Of a stretch of DNA of 64,000 nt, positions 1 through 8,255 are shown one piece after another. This DNA is from Corallococcus sp. AS-1-6 (GTDB taxonomy: Bacteria; Myxococcota; Myxococcia; Myxococcales; Myxococcaceae). A program made the position numbers and the translations under genes. Under the pieces are notes generated by a model. The model did not search any database and was not told where the DNA came from. It saw only the letters and a list, made by a program, of their open reading frames with translations. The stretch's first letter is position 1. Each line of letters begins with the position of its first letter. The stretch lies in the NCBI RefSeq assembly GCF_020037015.1, contig NZ_JAIQDE010000001.1:186001-250000 (forward strand), read 5' to 3'.

Positions 1-1334
1 AGGAAGGCGATGAGGTCGTCCGCGTCCGGGCGCTGCTTGAGCTGCGAGGCCAGGGGCAGGAAGCCCTCGAAGATGCTGGACCCCATGCCCTCGCGCAGCT
101 CGCGCACGTGGCGCTCGGTCCACAGGTGCATCGCCTCCTCGGGGGCGGGCATCTCGCGCATCTCGAACTTGATGCCGAACTTCTTCTCCAGCACGGTGAA
201 CGTCGCCAGCTCGCGCCCGGAGAAGAGGTTGATGGCCGTGCCCTTGTTGCCGATGCGGCCCGTGCGGCCCACGCGGTGCAGGTAGACGGCGGGGTCCTCC
301 GGCAGGGAGTAGTTGATGACGTACTCCAGCCCGGAGATGTCGATGCCGCGCGCCGCGATGTCCGTGGCGACCATGAAGGCCACCTCGCCGCGCTTCACCT
401 TGCCCATCACCCGCTCGCGCTCCTTCTGCGGCAGGTCTCCGTTGAGCAGCTCCGCGTCGAAGCCGTTGCGGTTGAGCACCGCGGTCACCAGCGCCGTGTC
501 ATCCCGCGTGTTGCAGAAGATGATGGCGTTGGAGGGCTCCTCCTTCTCCAGCACGTAGATGAGGTTGCGCGGCTTGGGGAACTGATCCGACACGTCGTAG
601 CGGATGTGGTGGATGTGCTCCACCGTGAAGACGTCGCCGGACAAGAGCAGCGTCTCCGCGTTCGTCGTGTAGCGCGCGATGAGGTTCTGGATGTCCGTGG
701 GGACGGTGGCGCTGAAGAGCAGCACCTGGCGCGTCTTCGGGAGGCGGTCGAGGATGCGCGTGACCTCCTCGTAGAAGCCCTGGTTCAACATCTCGTCGGC
801 TTCGTCCAGCACCGCGTGGTCGCAGCCGTCCAGCTTGAGGTTGCCGCGGTTGATGTGGTCGAAGACGCGGCCCGGGGTGCCCACGATGATGGGCGTGCCC
901 TCTTCCAGCGCGTCCTCCTGCTGCTTCATGGAGGCGCCGCCGTAGATGGCCGCCACCTTCACGCCCTTGTACTTGGCCAGGGTGGTGAGCTCCTCCGCCA
1001 CCTGGAGCGCCAGTTCGCGCGTGGGGCAGAGGATGAGGGCGCGCACGCGCTTCTCGTCCGCGGGGATCTTCTCCAGCAGGGGCAGGCCGAAGGCGGCCGT
1101 CTTGCCCGTGCCCGTCTTGCTGCGGACGATGAGGTCCTTGCCCGCCATCGCGGGACCGAAGGCCTTGGCCTGGACGGGGGTGGGACTGGTGTAGCCGCGC
1201 TCCGCCAGTGCACGGCGGAGGGGCTCGGAGAGGTTCATTTCGTCGAAGCTGACGTCCGCGATGTATTCGGCGGGACGCGTCGAGGCTTCGTCAGGCGCCG
1301 GGGCTCCCGGCGTGGGCTCTTGGATGTCGCTCAT
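1..1334 (-). CDS. DEAD-box ATP-dependent RNA helicase (3' end cut by window edge)
   Basis: RNA helicase that unwinds structured RNA using ATP; such proteins act in ribosome assembly, mRNA turnover and cold adaptation. The start is the ATG whose first base is at 1334, and the frame stays open to base 1, so the C-terminus is missing. Visible motifs in order: Walker A SKTGTGKT (residues 72-79), PTREL (104-108), TPGR (153-156), DEAD (177-180), SAT (208-210), and HRVGRTGR in the second RecA domain. An acidic, proline-rich stretch of about 25 residues precedes the helicase core. It is divergent from the sigma-factor gene with only 68 bases between the start codons. The family is certain; the DeaD/RhlE/CshA subtype is not resolved. 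Confidence 0.95.
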   Translation of the reverse strand, partial: MSDIQEPTPGAPAPDEASTRPAEYIADVSFDEMNLSEPLRRALAERGYTSPTPVQAKAFGPAMAGKDLIVRSKTGTGKTAAFGLPLLEKIPADEKRVRALILCPTRELALQVAEELTTLAKYKGVKVAAIYGGASMKQQEDALEEGTPIIVGTPGRVFDHINRGNLKLDGCDHAVLDEADEMLNQGFYEEVTRILDRLPKTRQVLLFSATVPTDIQNLIARYTTNAETLLLSGDVFTVEHIHHIRYDVSDQFPKPRNLIYVLEKEEPSNAIIFCNTRDDTALVTAVLNRNGFDAELLNGDLPQKERERVMGKVKRGEVAFMVATDIAARGIDISGLEYVINYSLPEDPAVYLHRVGRTGRIGNKGTAINLFSGRELATFTVLEKKFGIKFEMREMPAPEEAMHLWTERHVRELREGMGSSIFEGFLPLASQLKQRPDADDLIAF

Positions 1335-1402
1335 CGGGCATGGGCATAGCCCCTGCATTACCCTCTGGCAACAATCGCGGCACTTTGGGGTATGGAGCGC
1401 GC

Positions 1403-2539
1403 ATGGCGAATGGGAGGAAGAGAACCAATGGTCCGGCCGCCCCCCGGCCCCGCGCGAAGCGCCCCGCGGCCTCCGCCCGGCCGGGGAAGGCCCGGGAATC
1501 CGCGCCTGAGGCCCCGGAAGCCCCGGAGGAGGAGGTGGAGGAGGCCGCCCAGGACCCGGACGCCCTGGAGCCGGACCTGGCGGAGCTGAACGAGGCCGAG
1601 GCGGAAATCGAGGAGGTCCCCACCCCCGCCGCCCGGCCCGCGGCCCTGGTGCGCGCGGAGAGCACCAGCGCCCTCACCAACCGGGACCCCCTCCAGGCCT
1701 ACATGGCCGAGGTGACGAAGCACCCCCTGCTCACCCGGGAGGAGGAGCACCGGCTGGCCAAGGAGTACCAGTCCACGGGGAACGTGCGGGCGGCCTACCG
1801 CCTGGTGGCCTCCAACCTGAGACTCGTGGTGAAACTGGCCCACGAGTACCACCGCAACCCCCTGTCCCTGCTGGACCTCGTGCAGGAGGGCAACATCGGG
1901 CTGATGCAGGCGGTGAAGAAGTACGACCCGGACCGGGGCGTGAAGCTGAGCTCCTACGCCGCCTGGTGGATCCGCGCGTACATCCTTCGCTACATCATGG
2001 ACAACTGGAAGATGGTGAAGCTGGGGACCACGGAGGCCCAGCGGAAGCTCTTCTTCAAGCTGCGCCAGGAGCAGGAGAAGCTGGTCGCCCAGGGCTTCGA
2101 GGCCAGCCCGCGCCTGCTAGCGGAGCGGCTCAACGTCTCCGAGCAGGACGTGGTGGAGATGGACCAGCGGCTGGGGCACGACGAGGTGTCCATCGACGCG
2201 CCGCTGGGCAGCGACGAGGACTCGCGCGCCACCCGGGCGGACCGCTACCTGCCGTCCGGCGCGGTGCCCGCCGACGAGCGCCTGGGCGCCGAGGAGCTCA
2301 AGGCCCTCTTCCGGGAGAACCTGGCCGCCTTCGCCCAGACGCTGGAGGGCAAGGAGCGCTACATCTTCGAGCACCGCCTCACCGCGGACGAGCCGCTCAC
2401 GCTCCAGGACATTGGCGACAAGTACGGCGTCAGCCGCGAGCGCGCCCGGCAGATCGAGGCGGCCCTCATCAACCGGATGCGCGAGTTCATGCGCGAACGC
2501 ATCCCGGACTTCGACATGGTGGCGGTGCCCAAGGGCTGA
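1403..2539 (+). CDS. RpoH/SigB-type alternative RNA polymerase sigma factor
   Basis: Sigma-70 family factor of the sigma-32-like group, directing RNA polymerase to alternative promoters. The protein has 378 residues. Residues 1-85 are a low-complexity Lys/Arg/Pro then Glu-rich extension. Region 2 follows with NLRLVVKLAHEY, LLDLVQEGNIGLMQAV and the DNA-melting segment SSYAAWWIRAYILRYI. Region 4 ends with a helix-turn-helix containing SRERARQIEA. The ATG at 1403 is preferred over an in-frame start at 1340 because GGAG lies 5 bases upstream and the extra residues look like leader sequence. Myxobacteria carry several such sigma factors (SigB, SigC, SigE types) in stress and development; which one this is cannot be told from the sequence alone. 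Confidence 0.93.
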   Translation: MANGRKRTNGPAAPRPRAKRPAASARPGKARESAPEAPEAPEEEVEEAAQDPDALEPDLAELNEAEAEIEEVPTPAARPAALVRAESTSALTNRDPLQAYMAEVTKHPLLTREEEHRLAKEYQSTGNVRAAYRLVASNLRLVVKLAHEYHRNPLSLLDLVQEGNIGLMQAVKKYDPDRGVKLSSYAAWWIRAYILRYIMDNWKMVKLGTTEAQRKLFFKLRQEQEKLVAQGFEASPRLLAERLNVSEQDVVEMDQRLGHDEVSIDAPLGSDEDSRATRADRYLPSGAVPADERLGAEELKALFRENLAAFAQTLEGKERYIFEHRLTADEPLTLQDIGDKYGVSRERARQIEAALINRMREFMRERIPDFDMVAVPKG

Positions 2540-2633
2540 CGCTGGGGCGGGTGTGGGAGGGCGGGGCAGGGGAGGGGCGCGCTAGGATGGCGGCCTCCAC
2601 ACCCCGCTGCTCCCCGTCCGGGAGGTCCTCCCC

Positions 2634-3197
2634 ATGCGTCACCTGCTTCGCGCGGCCCCGTTGTGGGCCCTGGCCGTGTCCGCCGTCCTCGTCACCGGCT
2701 GCGCCGGCCACCAGCGCGACAACTACATCCGAGACCGCGCGGCCACCGCCGCCTACGAGCAGCCGCTGGCGCAGTTGTGGCCGGAGGTGAAGGCCATCAT
2801 GGATGAGCGCGGCTATTCGTGGCGCGAGCTGCCCAACCAGTTCGTGCTGGAGACGGAGTGGCTGGACTCCGGCGGCGGCACGCTGGGGCCCACGTCCTCC
2901 ACGCGCTACCTCATCGAAGGCGTCGTCCTGGCGGATGGCCGGGCCGTGCTGCGCGCGCTGCGCACCGACCGCGTGCAGCAGGCCGTGGGCGTCAGCTACG
3001 CCACCGACAAGGGCACCGGCAGCGCGTCCACCGGCGGCCTGGCGGACGCCAACGGCGTGGGCCGCAGCGCCAGCGGCCTGGCCCCGGAGCAGAAGGCCAG
3101 CTACCGCGACCTGGACCTGGAGCTGGAGTTCTTCCGCAAGCTCAACCCGAAGGGCGCCACGGCCCTGGAGGCCGAGGCGTCCGCGAAGTACCCGTAG
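2634..3197 (+). CDS. Predicted outer-membrane lipoprotein, unknown function
   Basis: A 187-residue protein with a type II signal peptide: positively charged start, hydrophobic core, and lipobox VTGC with the lipidated cysteine at residue 23. The mature part is soluble, with a WPEVKAIMDERGYSW segment and a Gly/Ser-rich linker around residues 120-145. A GGAGG ribosome binding site at 2621-2625 precedes the ATG. It is transcribed in the same direction as the sigma factor 94 bases upstream and converges on the ketosynthase gene 30 bases downstream. I do not recognise the family. Confidence 0.8.
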   Translation: MRHLLRAAPLWALAVSAVLVTGCAGHQRDNYIRDRAATAAYEQPLAQLWPEVKAIMDERGYSWRELPNQFVLETEWLDSGGGTLGPTSSTRYLIEGVVLADGRAVLRALRTDRVQQAVGVSYATDKGTGSASTGGLADANGVGRSASGLAPEQKASYRDLDLELEFFRKLNPKGATALEAEASAKYP

Positions 3198-3227
3198 GGC
3201 CCTTCACGGACGCGGCGCGCCTCCCGG

Positions 3228-4793
3228 CTACTTCCAGGGCCGGGAGATGACGCAGGCGTTGATGCCGCCCACGCCCATGGACAGCTTGCCCGAGCAGCCC
3301 TGGGGCGCGGCCTCTTCCTTGTTGAAGACGAAGCGGCCGTGCACCTTGGCGATCTGCTTGTTGAGCTCCGGGGCGGAGAGCGGCGTGGGGTACACCTTGC
3401 CGGCCTCCGCGCCCAGGTACTGCGCGGTGAGTTCCCAGCCGCCGCCCGCGGACATGCCGTGGCCGAAGGTGCCCTTGCGCGCCGTAATCAAGACGGACTC
3501 CGGCAGCACGTCGCGCAGGTTCTGCACCTCCAGGAAGTCGCCCGGGGTGGCGGTGGCGTGCAGGTCCCAGGTGCCCACGTCCTGGGGCTGACAGCCGGCG
3601 GCGCCCAGCGCGTCGCGGATGGCCAGCGTGGGGCCTTCCTTGGACGGGGTGATGATGTGGTCCGCGTCCGCGGTGACGCCCACGGCCACGGGCTCCAGGC
3701 CCAGCGCCTTGAAGCCCTTCTGCGTGAAGTGCTCGTAGTCGCCCACCACCCACACCACCGCGCCTCCGGCGATGTGCGTGCCGCGCAGCGCGGTGAGGGG
3801 CTTGGACACGGCGGCGTCCGCGGAGATGACGCGCGCGTTGTAGAAGCCGCCCACCACCAGCGGGTTGGGCGCCGCGTCCGTCATGCCCAGCACCACGGCC
3901 TTCGCCTCACCCAGGCGGATGGCGTTCATGGCCAGCTTCAGGCCGTAGCCGAAGGACGAGCACGCGGCCACCGGCGCGAACGTCATGCCGGTGATCTGCC
4001 CCAGCATGGACACCTGGGACGCGGGCGTGTTGTGGATGTTCCACAGCACGTTGGAGGACACGGCGTTCCACGGCGGCTCGGGCGCGTTCCACTTCTTCTG
4101 CAGGCGCCCGTTGCGCGTGCGCTTCTCCTTGATGACGGAGAGCTTGGCGGACTCCACGTCGCCCTCGTCGGGCACGCCAATGGCTTCAATCTCGCGCAGC
4201 TCCTCCAGGTACTCGCGCAGCTCCGGCGAGCGGCCGGCCCAGAAGTGCCACCAGTCGTCCTCCGCCTTGTCGCGCTCCACCTCTTCGATGGTGGAGGGCT
4301 CCGGGGGCAGGCCGGGCAGGGGCTCGCGCGTCTCGCGCCACTGGCGCAGGGCGCCGTTGCGCTCCGGGGACGCCCAGAAGCGGTCCCACCGGCGCTGGGC
4401 GCGGTAGAGGTCCAGGGAGATGTGCTGGATGGTGGGCAGGTCGCCCAGGCCGGTGCCCACGTAGACGTGGGCCTTCGTGCCCAGCTCCTGGAGCTCCTTC
4501 TCGATGCCCGGGTTCTGCGCCAGCGACTGGATGAACGCGCCGATGGCGTACTGCGTGGGCTGCCCCATCTTCCGCTCCAACTGGGAGAAGCGGTTGGCGG
4601 GGAAGCGCGCGTCGATCCACGGCTTGTAGACCGCCAGGTCGAACTCGGGCGTGCCGACGAGGAAGTTGTCCGGACCGAAGCCGTTGAAGGGGGTCAGCCA
4701 GGTCTCGGATGACGCGAGGTTCCTGGCGAAGGCCTCGATGTTGGGGGAACGCGGGGCGACCACGCCCCAGCCGAAGATTCCGACTCTGCGCAC
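3228..4793 (-). CDS. Beta-ketoacyl synthase-family protein with a charged insertion
   Basis: Condensing-enzyme (thiolase-fold) protein of 521 residues, probably acting on acyl-ACP or an acyl-CoA in lipid or secondary metabolism. The catalytic triad of ketosynthases is visible: Cys278 in AACSSFGYG, His412 in HATATPGD, and His445 in KGTFGHGMSAGG. The start is a GTG at 4793, chosen because GGAGGA lies 7 bases upstream and the N-terminus VRRVGIFGWGVVAPRSPN matches the usual first strand. It is about 100 residues longer than FabF; the excess is a charged Trp-, Arg- and Glu-rich stretch at about 130-240, before the active-site cysteine. No ACP or reductase gene is adjacent, so the substrate is unknown. 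Confidence 0.85.
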   Translation of the reverse strand: MRRVGIFGWGVVAPRSPNIEAFARNLASSETWLTPFNGFGPDNFLVGTPEFDLAVYKPWIDARFPANRFSQLERKMGQPTQYAIGAFIQSLAQNPGIEKELQELGTKAHVYVGTGLGDLPTIQHISLDLYRAQRRWDRFWASPERNGALRQWRETREPLPGLPPEPSTIEEVERDKAEDDWWHFWAGRSPELREYLEELREIEAIGVPDEGDVESAKLSVIKEKRTRNGRLQKKWNAPEPPWNAVSSNVLWNIHNTPASQVSMLGQITGMTFAPVAACSSFGYGLKLAMNAIRLGEAKAVVLGMTDAAPNPLVVGGFYNARVISADAAVSKPLTALRGTHIAGGAVVWVVGDYEHFTQKGFKALGLEPVAVGVTADADHIITPSKEGPTLAIRDALGAAGCQPQDVGTWDLHATATPGDFLEVQNLRDVLPESVLITARKGTFGHGMSAGGGWELTAQYLGAEAGKVYPTPLSAPELNKQIAKVHGRFVFNKEEAAPQGCSGKLSMGVGGINACVISRPWK

Positions 4794-4822
4794 GGGTGTT
4801 TCCTCCGCCGCCCGGGGGAAGG

Positions 4823-6295
4823 CTACAGCGGCTGGATCTTGAGGTTGTCGAAGTGGACGCGCGTCTGCCAGCCGGAGAACCCGAAGTACTGGTTCCGGGG
4901 GCCGTAGAGCGGGGACGCGTCCTGGAGGGTGAGGAAGGGCTTGCCGTCCACTTCCCACGACAGGAGTCCGTCCCGCCGGGTGATTCGGAAGTGGTAGCGC
5001 TGGCCGGGCACCACCGCGGCGCCGTCGCGCACGGCGCGGTCGTGGGTGTGCTCGTGCTGGCGCGCGATGATGGACTGGGTGTTCTTCCAGCCGCCGAAGA
5101 TGAAGACGTAGCCGGTGGCGGTGTACTGCAGGCGCGGGTCACCCGCGTAGAAGGAGCGGCCGTCGCCCCACGCCTCCACCTTCATGTCGCCGTCCGGGCT
5201 GTCACCCCAGGCGTCGAACTCGATGACGGCGTTCTCCGGGATGGGCTTCTTCAGCCACACCGGGCGGTTGCCCACGTTCTGGACCACCAGGGCCCCGTCC
5301 TCCAGCTTCACGGCGGCGGGGTTCGTCACGTTCCACGCGTCACCCAGGGTGTCGCGGTTGAAGTCGTCCTCGGAGGGGCCCGGGGGCAGGGTGGGCTCCT
5401 GCTTCGCCACCAGGGTGGCGGGCAGGGAGTCCGGCGTGCCGATGCGCAGGTTGTCGAAGAACAACTGCGACTCCCAGCCGGACAGCCCCAGCCGGTCCTG
5501 CCCCCTGCCCTTCAGGGGGAAGGGGTCGTCCAGCTCCGCGACCGGTTGTCCGTCGATGGCCCACTTGAGCACGTTGCCGCGCCGCTCGATGCGCCAGTGG
5601 TACGTGCGGCCGGACTGGATGGGGGCGCCCACGCGGGACTCCACGCGCACCCGGGTGTCCTTCTTGAAGACGCCGGTGGCGACGAGGTCCGCGCCCTGGC
5701 CGCCGCCCTTCTCCGCGACGCGCGCGGCCCTGCGCTGGAGCGCCTCCAGGGCGGGGGCGTTGATGTCCTTCCGGGCGATGACGGACAGGCTGTTGTTCCA
5801 CCCGCCCTGGACCAGCACGTAGCCGGAGGCCGGGTCGCGGCCGTTGCCGAACAGCTCCACGCGGATGTCGCCCTCGGGGTACTCGGGGCGCACGTCGAAC
5901 TCCACCGCCACATCGTCCGGCAGCGCGGCCTGGAGCCACAGCGGGTTGTTCTTGGGCGCGGGGCCCAAGAGCTCCCCGTTCGTCACGCGCCAGTAGGCGC
6001 CGGTGGAGAAGAAGTCGCGCGAGACGACGGCCGGGTCGTTGAAGGGCTGCTCGTAGGGCACCTTGGCGGTGACGTCCGCCTGCCCCCGGAAGAGCGCGTA
6101 GTGGATGAGGGGGAGCTGGATGAAGGCGATGGCGCCCGCGAGGACGGCCCACCCCTTGCGGCTCAGGCCGGCGGGCTTGCGCCACCCTTCATGGGGCACG
6201 GCGGGCTGGGCGTCCGGGGACGGCGGGACGGAGGCCGCCGGGGGCGACCCTTCCTGCTTCTGCGTGTCCTTGTCCTTGCGGCTGGCCTGGCCCAT
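4823..6295 (-). CDS. Membrane-anchored protein with two concanavalin-like (DUF1080/LamG-type) domains
   Basis: A 490-residue protein. A polar N-terminus of about 45 residues is followed by one transmembrane helix (GWAVLAGAIAFIQLPLIHYA), which would leave the rest exported but anchored. The exported part has two homologous beta-sandwich domains; each carries a 'Y-x-F-I/V-x-GGW-x-N-T/S' motif and ends with 'FDNL(R/K)I', as in sugar-binding or 3-keto-disaccharide hydrolase-like domains. No catalytic residues can be assigned. The ATG at 6295 is the first start outside the upstream gene, but it lacks a good ribosome binding site. It lies between the ketosynthase and a membrane gene on the same strand. 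Confidence 0.72.
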   Translation of the reverse strand: MGQASRKDKDTQKQEGSPPAASVPPSPDAQPAVPHEGWRKPAGLSRKGWAVLAGAIAFIQLPLIHYALFRGQADVTAKVPYEQPFNDPAVVSRDFFSTGAYWRVTNGELLGPAPKNNPLWLQAALPDDVAVEFDVRPEYPEGDIRVELFGNGRDPASGYVLVQGGWNNSLSVIARKDINAPALEALQRRAARVAEKGGGQGADLVATGVFKKDTRVRVESRVGAPIQSGRTYHWRIERRGNVLKWAIDGQPVAELDDPFPLKGRGQDRLGLSGWESQLFFDNLRIGTPDSLPATLVAKQEPTLPPGPSEDDFNRDTLGDAWNVTNPAAVKLEDGALVVQNVGNRPVWLKKPIPENAVIEFDAWGDSPDGDMKVEAWGDGRSFYAGDPRLQYTATGYVFIFGGWKNTQSIIARQHEHTHDRAVRDGAAVVPGQRYHFRITRRDGLLSWEVDGKPFLTLQDASPLYGPRNQYFGFSGWQTRVHFDNLKIQPL

Positions 6296-6377
6296 CGATG
6301 CTCGAGGAAGGGGAGGGGGAAAGCCGGCGGAATCTACGCCCCGGCCCCCCCGGCGTAAAGGATTGCCGGGACAGGGG

Positions 6378-7088
6378 TCACTTGACCCCCCAGCGCTTCT
6401 CGAGCGCCTGCTGCTCCGCCAGCCGCTGCTTCTGCCGCTGCTTCTCCGCCTTCTGTTGATCCGACTCCTCCGGCGTGGGGCGCACGGCCAACTGGTAGAC
6501 GCTGCCCGCCAGGGCGAAGAGGAGCGCGGCGATGATGACGCCCCAGGGGCGGCTGGCCACCGCCTCCACCACGCCGCCGAACTGGTGCAGCGCCGCGAGC
6601 GCGCCAATCACCAGCAGCCACCCGCCCACCACCGACGCGACGATGCCGCTCACCTGCCGGTGGAGGAAGGCGCCCACCAGGCCACCCACGATGAAGCCCG
6701 GCCCGAAGCCGAGCAGGAAGTCGCTGGGGCCGGCGATCTGCCCCGCGAGCAGCCCCAGCGGCACGCCCACGCCCACGAAGGTGATGGCGGGCGGGAAGAG
6801 GAAGCCCAGCGCCATCAGCGCCGCGGCCACCAGCGTGGGCAGGCGTGGATCCAGGTCCGCCCCCAGGTTGAGCCGCTGGGTGACGGCGCCCGTCCACACC
6901 AGGCCCAGCACCGCGCCCACCGGGCCCGCCACGGCGCGGAACAGCTTGCCGCCGCCCGCGAGCAGCAGCACCAGCCCCACGAGCGCGACCACGACGCCCA
7001 CCCACATGGGCAGCAGCCGGTAGATGCCCACCCAGCCGGAGGGGTTGAAGGTCTGGTACGACTTGAGCGCCTGGAGGAAGCCTTCCAT
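6378..7088 (-). CDS. Polytopic membrane protein (DUF4203/TMEM198-like)
   Basis: A 236-residue inner-membrane protein with about seven hydrophobic, Gly/Ala-rich helices between residues 25 and 195, followed by a Gln/Lys/Glu-rich cytoplasmic tail predicted to form a short coiled coil (PEESDQQKAEKQRQKQRL). The glycine-rich helix pattern resembles the DUF4203 family of small membrane proteins, whose function is unknown. It is followed on the same strand by the beta-sandwich protein after 82 bases and preceded by a small tail-anchored protein, suggesting a short operon. Confidence 0.75.
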   Translation of the reverse strand: MEGFLQALKSYQTFNPSGWVGIYRLLPMWVGVVVALVGLVLLLAGGGKLFRAVAGPVGAVLGLVWTGAVTQRLNLGADLDPRLPTLVAAALMALGFLFPPAITFVGVGVPLGLLAGQIAGPSDFLLGFGPGFIVGGLVGAFLHRQVSGIVASVVGGWLLVIGALAALHQFGGVVEAVASRPWGVIIAALLFALAGSVYQLAVRPTPEESDQQKAEKQRQKQRLAEQQALEKRWGVK

Positions 7089-7115
7089 GGCGCGCCATCC
7101 TAGCGGCTGTGGCCG

Positions 7116-7412
7116 TCAGGAATAGCGGGTCACGGCGAGCCCCAGCAGCAGCGCCAGGATGACGGCGCCCAGGAGCGCGTACCCGTAGAGGGCGCGGGGC
7201 GTCCGCGTGGCGCGCAGCAGGTCTTCCGCGCGTTCGCGGTCCTCCGGGGAGGGGCTGCCCGCGAGGATGCGCTGGGCGTCCCGCCGGGCGCCTGCCACGT
7301 CACCGGCGTCCTTGCGGGCCCAGGCGGCGCGCACGTCTTCAGAGCCTGGAAGGGAACCCGGAACCGGGCCGGGTCCGCCGGACTCCGGGGGCGTCTGTCC
7401 GCCTTTCGCCAT
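7116..7412 (-). CDS. Small C-terminally anchored protein, TPR-like
   Basis: A 98-residue protein. A Gly/Pro-rich N-terminus is followed by an alpha-helical segment (AAWARKDAGDVAGARRDAQRI) that resembles a single tetratricopeptide-type repeat, and a C-terminal transmembrane helix (LYGYALLGAVILALLLGLAV) ending two residues before a short polar tail. This is the layout of a tail-anchored protein facing the cytoplasm. It is 27 bases upstream of the polytopic membrane gene on the same strand and divergent from the DUF4159 gene. The function is unknown. Confidence 0.65.
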   Translation of the reverse strand: MAKGGQTPPESGGPGPVPGSLPGSEDVRAAWARKDAGDVAGARRDAQRILAGSPSPEDRERAEDLLRATRTPRALYGYALLGAVILALLLGLAVTRYS

Positions 7413-7468
7413 GGGGCGCGTCTATACCAGGGAATGCAGGCACCCGCCGACGGTATAAGCAGGTCCCC

Positions 7469-8227
7469 ATGCCTGTGCGGTCCCTCTCCCGTCGAAACCT
7501 CCTGCTCGCCACGTCCGCGCTCGTCCCGCTGCTGTCCCGGCGTGCCGCCGCGTTCGGTGAGAAGAGCCGCTTCATCCCCGCCGTGGCCCGGCATGGGGGC
7601 CGCTGGGACGGCCGGCTGTCAGGGCTGCGCCGGCTGGCGTGGGAGCTGCAGCGGCGCACGTCCGTGGAGGTGATTCCGGACGCGCGCCCGTTCGCGCTGA
7701 ACAGCCCGGACCTCTTCGAGTACCCGTTCCTCTACTTCGGCGGGGACGGGGCCTTCCCGCCGCTGAGTGACGCGGAGGTGTCCAACCTGCGCCGCTACCT
7801 GACGTACGGCGGCTTCGTTTTCGGGGACGCCAACGACGGCAGCGACGGGGACGGCTTCGACGCCAGCTTCCGCCGGGAGATGGCGCGCGTGCTGCCGCAG
7901 AGCCCGCTGAAGGAGGCGCCGGGGACGCACGTCGTCTTCAAGTCCTTCTTCCTGCTGGACGCGGCGCCGGGGCGGCTGTTGCACAAGCCGCTGCCGCTGG
8001 TGGCGAGCGTGGGCAAGCGCGCGGCGGTCATCTACTCGCAGAACGACGTGGCGGGCGCGTGGAGCCGCAGCGAGTCCGGCGACTACGAGTTCGACGTGTC
8101 CCCGGGCGGCGAGCCGCAGCGGGAGCTGGCCATCCGCCTGGGCATCAACCTGTGCATGTACGCGCTCTGCCTGGACTACAAGGACGACGCGGTGCACCTG
8201 CCCCTCATCCTCAACAAGCGGCGCTGA
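7469..8227 (+). CDS. Tat-exported DUF4159-domain protein
   Basis: A 252-residue protein with an N-terminal twin-arginine signal (SRRNLLLATSA, arginines at 8-9) and an Ala-x-Ala-type cleavage region near residue 28. The mature part contains the DUF4159 pattern: EYPFLYFGGDG, then a block around VFGDANDGSDGDGFD, with a glutamine-amidotransferase-like fold predicted for the family. It is followed after 28 bases by the large VWA membrane protein. DUF4159 genes usually sit next to BatA-like VWA proteins, MoxR AAA+ ATPases and DUF58 proteins; the latter two are absent here. Its function is unknown, possibly envelope stress or chaperone-linked assembly. Confidence 0.85.
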   Translation: MPVRSLSRRNLLLATSALVPLLSRRAAAFGEKSRFIPAVARHGGRWDGRLSGLRRLAWELQRRTSVEVIPDARPFALNSPDLFEYPFLYFGGDGAFPPLSDAEVSNLRRYLTYGGFVFGDANDGSDGDGFDASFRREMARVLPQSPLKEAPGTHVVFKSFFLLDAAPGRLLHKPLPLVASVGKRAAVIYSQNDVAGAWSRSESGDYEFDVSPGGEPQRELAIRLGINLCMYALCLDYKDDAVHLPLILNKRR

Positions 8228-8255
8228 GAGGGCGTTTCCTCGCGCGAACGAACGC

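Noticed and set aside
108-1349. A 413-residue plus-strand frame at the left edge
   Set aside because: Antisense to the DEAD-box helicase, whose motifs are unmistakable.
3339-4712. A 457-residue plus-strand frame opposite the ketosynthase
   Set aside because: Antisense shadow with Gly/Arg/Val/His bias and no recognisable domain.
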